The notes beneath the pieces are model-generated. The model saw only the letters and a program-made list of their open reading frames with translations. It was not told where the DNA came from and ran no database searches. 64,000 nucleotides of DNA. Source: Petunia secreta (lineage: Eukaryota > Streptophyta > Magnoliopsida > Solanales > Solanaceae). The DNA lies in the NCBI GenBank assembly GCA_029990175.1, contig JARKIP010000010.1, forward strand, positions 42,278,001-42,342,000. Reading direction: 5' to 3'. The stretch's first letter is position 1, and each line of letters begins with the position of its first letter. Shown piece after piece: positions 1 to 11,091 of the stretch. The translations under genes and the position numbers were made by a program.

Positions 1-227
1 CTTACGGTAGGATCAATAATAAAAGAGCCTTCAATTGCTTATGATAGGCTTCAAAATAAGGCCTCCAATTGCTTATGGTAGGCTTCAATGCTAATGAAGT
101 CTTCTCTTGCTCACGATAGACTCATAATAAGGCCCCCGATTGCTTACGGTAGGCATGACGTAATTTGTAAATGCAAGCTGCAATATCTTTGATAAATTGT
201 CTTTCCATCCACTGGCGAAGCAATAGC

Positions 228-1035
228 AAGTGCGAAGGCATAATGCAAAGCATTTTCAACAATCTTGACAAATCAACTGGTAATCCAGTCGGGCATGAAG
301 CAAGGAGGGTCTTGGGGTTGATTGTCGAACAAATCAGCTGGCGAACCGGTCCGGCACGAAGCAAGGAGGGTCTCGGGACTGACCTGTTAACCTGAAAAGT
401 AAAACAAGACGTAATACAAAGAAAATGTGAAGGCGTAATTTAAAGCGAGTGCAAAGCAATTTGGACAATCTTGACAAATCAACTGGCAAGCCGGTCGGGC
501 ACGCAGCAAGGAGGGTCTTGGGGTTGATTGTCGAACAAATCAGCTGGCGAACCGGTCTGGCACGAAGTAAGGAGGGTCTCGGGACTGACCTGTTAACCTG
601 AAAAGTAAAACAAGACGTAATACAAAGAAAATGCGAAGGCGTAATTTAAAGCGAGTGCAAAGCAATTTGGACAATCTTGACAAATCAACTGGCAAGCCGG
701 TCGGGCACGTAGCAAGGAGAGTCTTGGGGTTGATTGTCAAACAAATCAGCTGGCGAACCGGTCCGGCACGAAGCAAGGAGGGTCTCAGGACTGACCTGTT
801 AACCTGAAAAGTAAAACAAGACGTAATACAAAGAAAATGCGAAGGCGTAATTTAAAGCGAGTGCAAAGCAATTTGGACAATCTTGACAAATCAACTGGCA
901 AGCCGGTCGGGCACGCAGCAAGGAGGGTCTTGGGGTTGATTGTCGAACAAATCAGCTGGCGAACCGGTCCGGCACGAAGCAAGGAGGGTCTCGGGACTGA
1001 CCTGTTAACCTGAAAAGTAAAACAAGACGTTAATG
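228..1035. repeat. 206-bp tandem repeat, about four copies
   Basis: The block GACCTGTTAACCTGAAAAG recurs at 381, 587, 793 and 999, exactly 206 bp apart each time. Copies two to four are nearly identical; the first is diverged in its left half. Diverged single-copy relatives continue to about 1330. Short ORFs across this block are by-products of the repeat and are not genes. Confidence 0.93.
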
Positions 1036-3807
1036 TCAAAGCAAGTGTGAAGACATAATTCTAAGCAAGTGCGAAGCAAAGTAATGTGGGAATGTAGAGC
1101 AATGCAAGAGCCATTTGGCGAATCAATAGGCAAGATAGTCCAACAAAGGGGATCCTCGTAGCCGATGGTCAACCTGAAAGAGTAAAGCAAGGCGTTAATT
1201 TTAAAGCAAGTGTGAAGGCGTAATTCAAAATAAGTGCAAAGCAAATTAGTGCGGAAATGTAGTCAGTGCGATACCCATTGATAAATCAATTGGCGAGACA
1301 ATCCGGCAAGGATGGCCTTGTGCGGATTATGGCCTGAAACAAAGCGATGCCCTATTTGGCTTAGTTTTGAAAACACAAAACAAGCCTCGGCTTTGTCGTC
1401 TATTAGGAATGAAAGTCATAGGGGTAGAAATGCCGCCTGTTCGGCAATAACTCATGACAAAGCATAATGCTTTAAGTCATGAAAAGGACAATGCGACGCA
1501 ATTTGCAAGGCAACTTTGAATGCGCGTTCCATAAACTGTTAATCCATAGTGCGAATGATCTTTTCAATGCAAGCTTTCATGTTCCTGCTCTCAAAGAAAA
1601 TTGTTAGTTCTGAGGAGGGAAGGGGAAGCGTTTGATTTGTGCAGACTTCATCCTGATCTTGCTGCTTCTGCTGCTTCCTCGTCTTCATTGGACTTGGATT
1701 TGCGAATTGCTTTCAGAAACTTGGCTCATGAACTCAAATAGCATAGCATTTGAAAGATATAGGCAAGATAAAATATTTTAATGCAATATAGCGAGTGAAA
1801 TAAGCATGCAAATGAAGTCAAAGATGCATTTTGAAAATTTTGCCTTGACTTAAACTTGTAACATATTTTAAAACAAACTGAACGTCCTTTGTCTTAGACT
1901 TTGCACTGTTTGCTTAACCAATTTCAAAATTCTTGCCAACTCATCCTTAATACCCAACACCGTTTCTTGCAAAATTCTGCCCCAGTTATTATCTTTCGCA
2001 TCTCCAACTCGCTTTGCAAAATTGCCCCAGTTGTCCTTCTTGGGGGAAAAATGAAAACTTAAATGCTAAAGGGTCGAGCCCGATGGGGGAGCCTACGTAT
2101 CCCTCATTGGGAATCAGACCGTGCGTAGTTCTGCAGCACTGCTTCAACGCCATATACCAACAAATAAAGCTGCCCCAGTTGAAGTTCCAACAGATAGTGC
2201 GATATCCAAAGAGCACAGACAGTAACTTTCAGTGCATCGTTTTCAAATTGTTTAGTTGTTTTGCCATACATCACAAGCAAAGCTTTGGCAGGTTTATCAA
2301 TTTTAATTTTGAAACAGAAACAAATGCAAGCGTAAATAATATAATAGGAATGCAATGCCTTTTATTTCAACTTTCATAAATTCACAATGAGTTGGTTCAG
2401 ATTGACATAAGCTTTAAAGTACAATGCAATTCAGGGCCTCAATCTGAATTAAAATTGAAAATAATGCTACTGAGTTCAATTGCCAAGTTCTTTCAAACAA
2501 TGCCGTTAGCTTCTGGTGCTGCATCATTCACGAGCTAGAGCATCTACCATCAATCAGATCTCGAATCCTTTGCGTGGTAAATGGTCAGCCCCTTCACAAA
2601 TCCAACATTTGCTAGAGAAATAAAAAAAAAAAAAAAAAAAAAAAACCTTTCAAAGGGTAAATAAGATAGTTTGCATGGCATTCATAGGATTGCATACAAG
2701 CAAGCAACACCTAGTATTTAACGCATTTTGAGAAAATAAAGCAAGGCAAGCAATTAACATGTGACAATCACAAGTATTTAGCACAGCTCATGCTCTCCAC
2801 AGAATCTGCACAAAATTCTAAACCCAAATGCCTAAAACCCGAAACAATCCTCCACAGCTTTTGCAAACATCCACACTCCTCCAAGCACGATTCCCAATTG
2901 TTTTACAACATCCAGGGGGAAATTTCCAACTGCCTCCACAATACCAGACTGCAAATCACGAAAGGCGCCAATTGGCCTTTCAAAATAAAACCTCACTGGT
3001 CCTCGGCTTTAGACAAGCCTCTCAGCTTCCTAGGTTTTCAAGGCTCACCGACCTTGTCCACAGGGCTCCTTACTGGTCCTCGGCTTTAATCAAGCCTCTC
3101 AGTTTCCTAGGTAGCCAAGACCGCACTGGTCTTCAAGGAGGGACCCCACTGGTCATTCAAAGACACAGGGGCTTCGCTCTCCTAGTACGCGACAGGCATA
3201 CATCAATTTTTACAAAGTTGCAGCTGGATAATCAACATAGGCCTGCACACACGCAAAGCCATTCACGAGAGGGACCCCACTGATCCTTTAAAAGACACCA
3301 GGGGCTTCGCCTCTTAGATCTCACTACACCAAGCCATCTCCAAAACACAAACCAACCAAATCTGCCGAACCTTCCCCAAACTAAGGTGTATATGCATGCA
3401 TGACCTAATCTCCTTCTAAGAGTAGGCTAACGGTTGAGGCTGAATCGACCTATGCGGGATAGACCTGGCCTCACAACGCAGTAGAACAGGCCATGACAAA
3501 ACCAGGCAATCTCAATATCCCGAACTAACTTTTGGTGACACGAAAGAAGTTTGAAAGAGTGAGGTAAGGGCAATGCCCTCCCTGCATAACTACCCGTCAA
3601 GCGGGTACCCCGTGATGAAATCGAGGAGGTGAAAGAGAATTGACAGGCTCCATGAGGGAGGAAATATGAACGGAACGCAGATTATGCACAAATTAATACA
3701 ATGCATGCTTTATAAGGCAAACCAAACAAACAGATAAAATAAAGCAAATAAATTAGGCATGCTAGTTGCAAACAATTGGAAACCTTTATGGTCAAAACCT
3801 TTATTGC
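1036..3807. other. Non-coding Ogre leader sequence
   Basis: No convincing gene. The stretch has a poly(A) run at about 2620-2643, phrases such as GCCCCAGTT repeated several times, and two copies of a roughly 45-bp block (CTGGTCCTCGGCTTTA core) starting near 2996 and 3073, 77 bp apart. The small ORFs at 2014-2379 and 2828-3283 show no recognisable domain and overlap these repeats. Confidence 0.6.
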
Positions 3808-3825
3808 TCCCCAGCGGAGTCGCCA
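3808..3825 (-). promoter_or_regulatory. Primer-binding site matching a tRNA 3' end
   Basis: The plus strand reads TCCCCAGCGGAGTCGCCA, which has the form of a tRNA acceptor 3' end finishing in CCA. Its complement on the minus strand, beginning TGGCGACTCC, is therefore a reverse-transcription primer site. Ogre elements are known to use a tRNA-Arg primer with this type of sequence. It directly abuts the CA end of the LTR at 3826-3827 (read on minus). Confidence 0.85.
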
Positions 3826-4240
3826 TGCTGTTGAACCCCAAAAATTACTCCGAAAAGGATAAATTCCGGAATATCGACAGGATGGACTAACTCTTTTGGA
3901 GTTTTTGGAGTCGCCACCCAATTTAAGGAAAACAGGGAACCAAATTAACAAATGAGTGCAAAAACTCCGTTTTAGGAAAAAGACGGTCTTTTCAGAGATT
4001 CTAAGTAAGAGGTTTTATTAATTTCGGAAGAAGGTTTTTAAGGCACTTCCGAAATTCCGTAAAATACGGTTAATCCGACAGGTTTCCAAAATTGCAAAAT
4101 ATGCTTTTCTAGAAAATTTATCTAAAATAATTAATTGAAATAAAACTTGTTTATGAAAAATATTTTAATTTGCACGCATTTTGCTAATTTGCCCCAGTTT
4201 ACAATAAATTAAATAACGACTACAAAAATAAAAGGATAAT
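3826..4240 (-). repeat. Partial 5' LTR of the Ogre-like element
   Basis: The block begins (in plus coordinates) with TG next to the primer-binding site, so on the minus strand it ends in CA as an LTR should. It contains GGAGTCGCCACCCAATTT near 3910, a phrase typical of Ogre/Tat LTRs. The outer end is uncertain; sequence beyond about 4240 belongs to a CACTA-type fragment. Confidence 0.6.
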
Positions 4241-4299
4241 GCACTGCGTCCCACTTTCAAGTTTAATTCGACTCAAAAATAACAAACTACCGAAAATCA

Positions 4300-4521
4300 T
4301 TAATAGTGGTATGGAAGATATATGTTTAACATTTTTTGTATTGATTTCTTTTTTTCTTCAACATCTTCATCCAAGTCCAACTCTGGTAAATCAACATCTT
4401 CATCCAAGTCCGATTCCGGTACCATATCAATTGAATCTTCAATTGTATCTCGAACGATTTCAATTGAGTCTTCGATTGACTCTTGAGCAATATCAATTGA
4501 GTCTTTGAGGTTGATATCCAT
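4300..4521 (-). CDS. Acidic repeat protein exon carried by the CACTA fragment
   Basis: From ATG at 4521 the frame gives 73 residues. The N-terminus MDINLKDSIDIAQESIEDSI leads into repeated acidic SID/SIE units and a DLDEDVDLPELDLDEDV stretch. Upstream, a likely 5' UTR exon ends CATCGCAAG before GTAAGT at 4631, and an acceptor TTTGCAG lies at 4542, so the intron is 90 bp; the ATG follows 20 nt into exon 2. A TATA-like box is at 4754-4761. This is the usual place for the first gene of a CACTA element, but I recognise no transposase domain. It could equally be a captured host exon. The frame stops at 4300, close to the truncation of the element. Confidence 0.4.
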   Translation of the reverse strand: MDINLKDSIDIAQESIEDSIEIVRDTIEDSIDMVPESDLDEDVDLPELDLDEDVEEKKKSIQKMLNIYLPYHY

Positions 4522-4541
4522 GATAGATCTTGACGGAGGGG

Positions 4542-4631
4542 CTGCAAATTTTGAAAAAAAGTTAAACCCGTTTATGTTTAAATTTTACCAAAAAAAAGTG
4601 AAAAAAGATGGGAAAAACTTACCAAACTTAC
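4542..4631 (-). other. Predicted 5' UTR intron of the CACTA-borne gene
   Basis: Minus strand: donor AAG/GTAAGTTTGG at 4631, a T-rich tract, and acceptor TTTGCAG at 4542. The length is 90 bp, typical of plants. Confidence 0.5.
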
Positions 4632-5140
4632 CTTGCGATGGGTTGACGGAGAAATAAAAATGGAGTCGCCGGAGTAAGTGGCGTCGACGGTGTAGCAGTG
4701 AAGGAGACGACGAGGCAGTGAGGGAGATGTGTTTTGTTTGGTGTGGAGTGTGCTATATATTACTTACACTGAAGGAGTATAAAATTCTCTGTCCTGATTG
4801 GCTAAGGAAGTCCCTCGCCAAACGCCTGACAGATCTGCAGCTTTTGATTGGCGAGGGAATTCCCAAGCAAATCAGGAAAGAGGCTTTTTCTTGTTTTTGC
4901 TTGGCGAAGGAACTCCCAAGCTGTTTTTTTTTAATTTTTTATTTTTAAATTTTGGAGAGGGAATTCCCAAGCCGTGCAGGAGAGAGAAATTTTAAATTTT
5001 TTGCACTAGCGAGGGACTTCCCTCTCAAATATCGAATTTTTTTTTTAAACTTTTGGCGAGAGAAAGTACTTGTTTGGAGAGGGAAATCCTTCTCTATTTT
5101 TTTACTTGGGAATTCCCTCTCTAGACAATCCCTAATTTGC

Positions 5141-5156
5141 CCAGTTTCTAGTAGTG
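5141..5156 (-). repeat. CACTA terminal inverted repeat (element 1)
   Basis: The plus strand reads CCAGTTTCTAGTAGTG; its reverse complement starts CACTACTAG. No matching second end was found in the window. Confidence 0.85.
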
Positions 5157-6179
5157 TTTGTGTGAATATCGTGTTTTACCCAAAAAAAAATTTATATAAA
5201 GCAAAAAATGATAAATGAAAAAATATTGGTGAAAAAAATAATCGTGCATCATGTAATAAAAAAACTGGGGTATTCTAATATCTCACAAGAATTTAAACCA
5301 CACGAAGTCAGTAAAATATCTGAACTAGATTAACTATTAAGTGTAATGAAACAAAAAAGATGAGTGCAAAAGAACACATCATTAAGTATATTTCATTGAT
5401 TTCAATTTATGTGACAAGGAACTATAAATCTAATTCAACCATGGATATATAAATTATTTTCAGCTTCTTCTTCTTGTTTATTTGGCTGGGGTGTTGTAAT
5501 CATCTAATGCATTCGTCTTTTACCAAAAACCTTTAAAACAACTGTTAAGGTTGACACAAAGATTTAGAGATTGTCGGTGTGTGCACAGATGCACTAAACT
5601 AAAAATTAAGAGCCGGGTGAATTATGGAATTTTGAACAAATCTAATACTAGGATCGATTATCAATATAACGGAATTTCATTGTTCAAGCAAAACTTCTAA
5701 GTCACTTTTTCTCTACAGAACGTGTTTGTTGATTTCCTAATTGTAAACACCATATCTAAGATATACTTTTACCTAATTAGTTAATTGAGTGATTAGTAAA
5801 ACTATTTTGTGAAGCTAAAGTTATACCAGCTTAAAATAAGAAGTCATAGCCTTCCAATAAAATGATGAACTGCTCGTCTTTTTCATGTAAACCAAGAACA
5901 ACAAAGTGAAATAAATTAAAAGCATATTAAAATGGTGACAGGTTTCGAGTCACAGGTTCATTCTAAAAATCCCTAGCATAGAACTCTAACTCAAAATGTT
6001 CAGATAATCGGCGAAAACCCAAAATTCTTCTCAATAAGTTTTTCTATTGTTTTAATTTCACAAAATTGAGATAACATCATAATAAAAATTTCTTAACAAA
6101 TCGGCAAGAACCCTGAATCAAAGCAATCACAGTCACCCATATAAAAAAAATTAAAACTATCCTCTCAAATATGTGTATC
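5157..6179. other. AT-rich intergenic stretch
   Basis: No ORF with a recognisable product, no RNA gene and no clear repeat ends were seen. Part of it may be interior of the second CACTA element, whose left limit is unknown. Confidence 0.5.
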
Positions 6180-6218
6180 TTATTGGAGAAAAGATTGAAA
6201 ACAAAAGCCCCAGTTTAC

Positions 6219-6321
6219 CTCCTCGACAGCATGATGAGAGGCACCATGACCACCAACACCAGCTCCATTAGTAACTAAATCATAAACAAAACCCTTTGAT
6301 CCCTTTGATGGAGCCTCCCAT
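6219..6321 (-). CDS. Internal exon of a CACTA-borne gene, product unknown
   Basis: An exon of 103 bp lies between acceptor CCGACAG (6322) and donor GAG/GTAAAC (6218). In the open frame it encodes WEAPSKGSKGFVYDLVTNGA followed by a Gly/His-rich tail ending HHAVEE. The open frame extends upstream to an ATG at 6368, which would lie in the intron or an alternative first exon. I do not recognise the family. Position just inside a CACTA terminus suggests either a native transposon gene or a captured host exon. Confidence 0.35.
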
Positions 6322-6962
6322 CTGTCGGAATAAAAACACCTCATCGTGAATAACTCGAAACCTGTCATCTAAGATCATAGAATCGGAGGGACTCAACAAA
6401 GTGGCATTCGCATCGGAAGCGATGAAGGGCATTCAGATCTGCAAATCGTGGAAGGAGAACAGAGTGAGAGAGAAATCGTAGACTGCATTGTCATTTGTGA
6501 AGTGGAAATGTGGGAACTATGAAACTAAGTTATTGAATGAGAGAAATAGCGAGTACGACGAAAAATGAGTTAGGGCAAAATTTGTTTTGATATAATTTTT
6601 GCTTTTGCCTTATTTTTATTTTAAGTAAAATCTTTATAGTTTTTTAAAAAAAGCATTAGTTGCGATGATAGAATGTCGTAACATATGTTCCAGTATTTGT
6701 AGCGAAGCCCCTGCCATAAATGTTCTTTGTGCCACGTAAGAAATAGTAGCCACAAATACTTCTCTTCGCCAACTTTTGTTATGAAATTTATTAATTATAC
6801 ATGACGACTTAAGTTAAGTCGCTACTAAAAATGTGCCTTCTATGGCGACAGTAGGAGTCGCAACTAAAAATATATTTTTTTTGTGGCGACCAACCAAATT
6901 CGCTACTAAAGCTATTACTTTTTGTTGCAACTGATAGAGTCGCCACAAAAAGTTGCCACGGA

Positions 6963-6982
6963 AAACCCCTTTCCTTGTAGTG
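6963..6982 (-). repeat. CACTA terminal inverted repeat (element 2)
   Basis: The plus strand ends AACCCCTTTCCTTGTAGTG at 6982; the reverse complement begins CACTACAAGG. The next three bases, AAC, could be a 3-bp target duplication but the partner end is missing. Confidence 0.8.
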
Positions 6983-7817
6983 AACAATAATTTTTATAAC
7001 ATGTGTCCATAAATATTGTCCTAAAATTTTTGTGATTATAAAGTTTGGTAAAATAAGATGTTTAATTAAGTTATTTCTTAATTCGGTAAGCTATTACCAA
7101 AAAAGAAGGTGCCGCACTTCAGTCTTGGAGAAAACATAATATATGTAGCGATTCCATTTCATATAATTAGAGAATCCCTATAACTCCACACACTTAGAAA
7201 AAAGTTCGTTAAAACATTCACTTGAGTTCTTGGTCTAATTGTGTGTAATTTACAAATAATACTCTCATAAATATTTTTTATGGAAATAAATATTCAATGA
7301 CTAATTCTATGAAGTATGAATAATATACTACACAACTAAATATTTCTCAAAACTTTCCTTAGCACTAACCCAGGCATTACCCCACCTAGTATACATACAT
7401 ATCTCGCCTAACATTAGTCCATATTATAGTATTGTAGACTTCTACACGCTGTACCCCAAAGTATCTAGTCAATCACATGAATTAAGGAAGTAGTAAATGA
7501 GAGTGGTGTTTTACTTGGAGGTGAAGGCGTAAACCTTCATATTCATATTCCAACTGTTAGTATGAGATAAGTACAGTAATACTTATCGAATTAATGGTGG
7601 GACTGCTCTAGTAACCCCTCCCTATATATGTGATAGAAGTAAATGTCTCATAGGGATGCCAGAGAAGTCTTATAGAGTTTGGATGATTTGGTTGATACAT
7701 AATAATTAGAATGGTTTATCCTAATATGAAATTCCGCATTATAAGATACTTATTTGGTTACTTGCATAAAAAGATAATTTTGAAAAGAAAAATTTACACC
7801 AGTTAACAACTCTAATA
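6983..7817. other. AT-rich intergenic stretch
   Basis: Nothing supportable was seen beyond AT-rich sequence with short chance ORFs. Confidence 0.5.
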
Positions 7818-8697
7818 GCTAAATTACAAAAAATAACAATATTTTTATACTATTTACAAAATATAGCAATTATTTTCCATAATTACCCTGCATACCCACT
7901 TTCACATTTCCTCCTCCCCAAACATAAAATCCTAATTTCTTCATCTCTCCCCTCCTCCACCCATCCACCCACCCACCCGCTGTTGTCCCCCTTTCCCTCG
8001 TCGGTGACCAGCAACCCCGTCGTTGTTGTTGGTGTTCCTCCCTATCACCGTGCTGTGCTGTTATGGTGCTGCCGCCGCCGCAGTGCAATGGCACCGCTCG
8101 AGTGGCGGGTTGCCCCCGATTTGTGTTTCTGGTGGATTTTCTAATTTGTTTTTTTTCTTTTTCTTTTTTTTTTCTTTTTTCCTTTTTCTATGTGTATAAT
8201 ACATATATATTTATATTTTTGTATAAAATACGTATGTCCTTCTATTTTTTGTATATAAGTATCTATTTTTATTTTTGTATGTGTATGTTGGTGTATATTT
8301 GTGTATGTTGTATATTTTTGTGTGTATGTGTATGTATAGAGTGATAAAAATATTTTGTATATCTTTCTGTATATTTTTGTATGTTTGTGCGTGGTTGATT
8401 TAATGTAGCTTCAAAGCAATAATTTATATAAAGTTTCAATGTATATATGTATATTTTTTTGAATATTTCGTTTTGTAGATCCAAAAAAATAAAAAAATAA
8501 AAAAATAAAATACAAATCTGGCAACCTGCCGCCGTCGGCCGGCGGCGCCGCTGCTATGACTGAAGCTGTGGGAATGAAGATGCTAAAACCCTAATTTGTA
8601 TGATTTAAATGGATTCTGTATATGCTATGTAAAAAAACTATTGTTATGTTTTGTAAAGTGGTAAAGTATCGATACGGTTGTATATTTTTGTAATTGT
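7818..8697. mobile_element. Possible non-autonomous DNA transposon with long imperfect inverted ends
   Basis: The left arm (about 7820-7890, AATTACAAAAAATAACAATA) and the reverse complement of the right arm (about 8620-8695, CAATTACAAAAATATACAAC) align over about 70 bp with obvious mismatches. Between them lie a GC-rich block, a TGTATGTGTATG-type low-complexity tract and a second GC-rich block near 8520-8560. No convincing target duplication was identified. The ORFs at 8063-8344 and 8269-8484 are low-complexity artefacts. Confidence 0.4.
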
Positions 8698-10100
8698 CCT
8701 TTTCAGTGGTTGTATTAATTAACATTCGAATTAAGTCATGTAGTAATTTAAGTACTCCTATTATTTATGTAAGATAAAATGTGGAATAATAGAATATGTA
8801 CATTTGCATTTAGCAACGCAAAAATTACACTATTAGAAAATTAAAAGCCTTTTAATATGAAGAATTCATGTATATAAATCTATTCGTTAGTATTAATTAT
8901 CACATATATATTTGTATAAATATTAACAGCGTTAAAATAGACGTGAACCAAACAACCTTTTTCAATGTTCTGATAGACAAAACTATCATTATACACCCCT
9001 AATTTAAGCTTGAGCTTTTTACTCAACACGCTTCAAGCACATACATCTTGCCTACACTTTATGCTCGGGATGTCCGCCCTATACATTGGTGAGCATTTTC
9101 CTTTATCTTTAAAAATTGTCATTATTAAGTACCACTTAACTATGATAAGTATGTTTTTATCTATATTCTTAAAATCTGCAGCATTATACACATCGTACGA
9201 TATATATGTTATTGTCTTACTAGTTAATTGAATAGTATGATTTTTGCCTTTGCATCTTTACACTTACGGTATTTTTTTTTAGTTTTCCACTCCGTATCCG
9301 GTACATACATTGAATTCCGACTAATTCAGATTTGGGCCGAAAAATCTCATATATTGAGATCGAAATAATATGGTGCATCCGGAATGCAACACATCGAACA
9401 TCGATGACAATAAAACATGCATTAAAAAGACATATATTTGAATTTTTTTTATTGAAAGTGGTTTTGGCCAACTAGCTTATATCATGTGGGAAGAAAAGTC
9501 TTCCCTTAAACTACATTGTGGAGTTGTTTATTATTGTATAACTACATTGTGGAGTTGTTTATTATTGTATAATTTTTTAAAATGGAGATATCTATTTATA
9601 GTTGTCAAGACTTCTTCTGCAAGAAAAGAATAGGCATAGAAGAAGATCTATTTCTTTTAGAACTCTTTTACACTCTTTCAACAAAGAGGAGTCCTAATAG
9701 GTTAAAATTCAGGCAAAAACCCTAATAATTCTCCTCTTAGCCTGAATTTTGTGACAAAATAATCTTGATTTGCATTATTCACATATTTCAATATTTAACT
9801 GCTGCTTGCAATGGTTTGAAAATCTATATGGGTCAAAATTTTGATATTGGTTAAAAGGAGCCCAAAAAAGGATTAAAAGGAGCTCATGCATTAAAATAAG
9901 CATGAGTTAAAGCAGATATTAGAGCCCATGCATTACAAACAGATATGGGTTGAAACTGTCGTTGGTTTAAAGTAGCCCAAACATGGGTTAAAAATGGATT
10001 TCGAATATATGGTTGCAGTAGTAGAGATTTTGAATATATGGTGCGTTGAACCTTTCTTCAATCTCACTCAACCTGACTCATCGAACCATTGGCTAACACA
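8698..10100. other. Intergenic stretch with a 31-bp tandem duplication
   Basis: No gene was recognised. AACTACATTGTGGAGTTG and its surroundings are duplicated head-to-tail at 9509-9539 and 9540-9570. The text around 9280-9410 (CCGTATCCGGTACATACATT) resembles a dispersed Solanaceae repeat, but I cannot name it. Confidence 0.5.
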
Positions 10101-10250
10101 TTAAATATTGAATGACATTGAGGGGGAGGGGGTAAAGTGCTCCGTATACTAAAGGCGACTCCATTCCCAAAACTCGAACCTGAAACCTCTGGTTAACGAT
10201 GGAGGAATACTTACTACTCCACTACAACCCTCTCGATGGTTGGGTATTTT
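10100..10250 (-). mobile_element. tRNA-derived SINE (TS-like)
   Basis: On the minus strand the order is GTTGTAGTGGAGTAGTAAG (A-box-like, near 10224-10206), then GGTTCGAGTTT (B-box-like, 10180-10170), then a non-tRNA body. This matches the RNA polymerase III promoter layout of Solanaceae TS-type SINEs. The ends are approximate. Confidence 0.65.
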
Positions 10251-10616
10251 TCATAAGCTTATACCAGGTGTCACAAAGTTCATCCATTATCCATAATAAG
10301 TAGAATGCCCTATTATAGAACGATTAATTCCGATCATTTTTCTCCTCCTTCTATTAAGCAAAAACATTAAAACAGGTTTGATCAAGTTTTGGGAAGTACA
10401 AAAACAAAAATGCTTCTTAAAAAAAAGAAAATGAACACTTCTTTTAGAAGATAATTTATGATAATTAAAGTACTTACTATAGAAAAAAACAATAATTGAC
10501 GCTTAATAACAAACACGCAAATGTAAAATGATAGAATAGTAAGTAAATTATTTTTTCGGTCAAGTCATCAATGTAACTAGAAATTAGTACTATGCCAAAC
10601 TTAATATAAGTAATTG

Positions 10617-10624
10617 TATATATT
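10617..10624 (+). promoter_or_regulatory. TATA box of the SAUR gene
   Basis: TATATATT lies about 80 bp before the SAUR start codon. It is followed by a CT-rich leader, as is common in plant promoters. I saw no TGTCTC auxin-response core nearby. Confidence 0.5.
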
Positions 10625-10701
10625 TACACATACATTTCTCTTTCTCCTACATTTCCACTAACATCTTGTATTCTCTCTTTCATCTCTCGTAATCTCTCTC
10701 A

Positions 10702-11091
10702 ATGAGAAACTTCATTGGTAATTTATCTCGGGTAGCAGATTCTTCAGAGTACTCCCTTCTTCGTTCAGAGTCCAGGTCATCGTCTCATCCTGGACGTACT
10801 CTTCTGTTCTTCAAAATGGGAAAGCAAAAACCCAACAGCAAAGTCCGTGAGGGATATATCCCTGTATATGTTGGTAAAGAAATGGAAAGATTTATTATTA
10901 GCGCTGAGCTACTCAATCACCCCATTTTTATCGGTCTTCTTAATAAATCCGCACAAGAGTATGGTTATGAACAGAAAGGTGTTCTACGTATCCCTTGTCA
11001 TGTTATTGTCTTTGAACGCGTTCTCGAGGCTCTTCGAATTGGTGATGATTTCCATGATCTTCTCATCAAACTCTCCCAAGACTTGCTTTAA
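10702..11091 (+). CDS. SAUR-family auxin-responsive protein
   Basis: A single intronless frame of 129 residues, the usual form for SAUR genes. Residues 1-45 are a variable, Ser/Arg-rich leader (MRNFIGNLSRVADSSEYSLL). Residues 50 onward carry the SAUR domain: EGYIPVYVGKEMERFIIS, then LNHPIFIGLLNKSAQEYGYE, then GVLRIPCHVIVFERVLEA. SAUR proteins promote cell expansion by inhibiting PP2C.D phosphatases and so activating plasma-membrane H+-ATPase; that role is family knowledge. The ATG at 10702 follows a CT-rich leader and a TATA box at 10617. The TAA is at 11089-11091. A frameshifted relative lies at 54.8 kb. Both probably descend from a local tandem cluster later split by retrotransposons. The gene looks intact. 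Confidence 0.92.
   Translation: MRNFIGNLSRVADSSEYSLLRSESRSSSHPGRTLLFFKMGKQKPNSKVREGYIPVYVGKEMERFIISAELLNHPIFIGLLNKSAQEYGYEQKGVLRIPCHVIVFERVLEALRIGDDFHDLLIKLSQDLL

Larger units (their letters stand above)
1..4240 (-). mobile_element. Ogre/Tat-type Ty3-gypsy element, 5' part (minus strand)
   Basis: Read on the minus strand, an LTR-like block (from about 4240 to 3826) is followed directly by a primer-binding site at 3825-3808 and then by a long non-coding leader running off the left window edge. The leader holds 206-bp tandem repeats and a block near 2090-2131 whose reverse complement resembles leader sequence I associate with plant Ogre/Tat elements (GATACGTAGGCTCC core). No gag or pol frame is visible in the leader, which fits the very long 5' region of Ogre elements. 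The LTR appears cut by the CACTA-derived sequence to its right. The other LTR lies outside the window, so age and full length cannot be judged. Confidence 0.72.
4260..5156 (-). mobile_element. CACTA (En/Spm) transposon 5' end, truncated
   Basis: Reading minus from 5156 the sequence starts CACTACTAGAAACTGG, the classic CACTA terminal inverted repeat. It is followed by sub-terminal motifs of the type GGGAATTCCCAAG in several copies and both orientations between 4840 and 5120, as expected for transposase-binding repeats. A TATA-like ATATATAG at 4754-4761, a 5' UTR exon, an intron at 4542-4631 and a coding exon follow. The opposite end is not present; the fragment stops near the Ogre LTR. Confidence 0.75.
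6180..6982 (-). mobile_element. Second CACTA transposon 5' end, truncated
   Basis: Reading minus from 6982 the end is CACTACAAGGAAAGGGG, another CACTA-type terminus and clearly different from the one at 5156. Sub-terminal repeats of the form GTGGCGAC or TAGTAGCGAC fill 6700-6950. A TATA-like stretch near 6625 and an exon with good splice sites follow. The far end is not visible, so this too is a one-ended fragment. Confidence 0.7.

Noticed and set aside
228..1035. CRISPR-like array
   Set aside because: The unit is 206 bp with no repeat/spacer alternation, and the genome is eukaryotic.
122..1244. Minus-strand ORFs with repeated MLRAGPVRQLICxTINPKTL text
   Set aside because: They recur with the 206-bp tandem repeat and change frame between copies, with no start context or domain; they are by-products of the repeat.
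8063..8484. Tyr/Phe-rich membrane-like ORFs
   Set aside because: They come from T-rich and TGTATG low-complexity sequence, on both strands, with no codon bias.
10125..10250. tRNA gene on the minus strand
   Set aside because: A- and B-box-like text is present but no cloverleaf or acceptor stem can be formed; a tRNA-derived SINE explains it.
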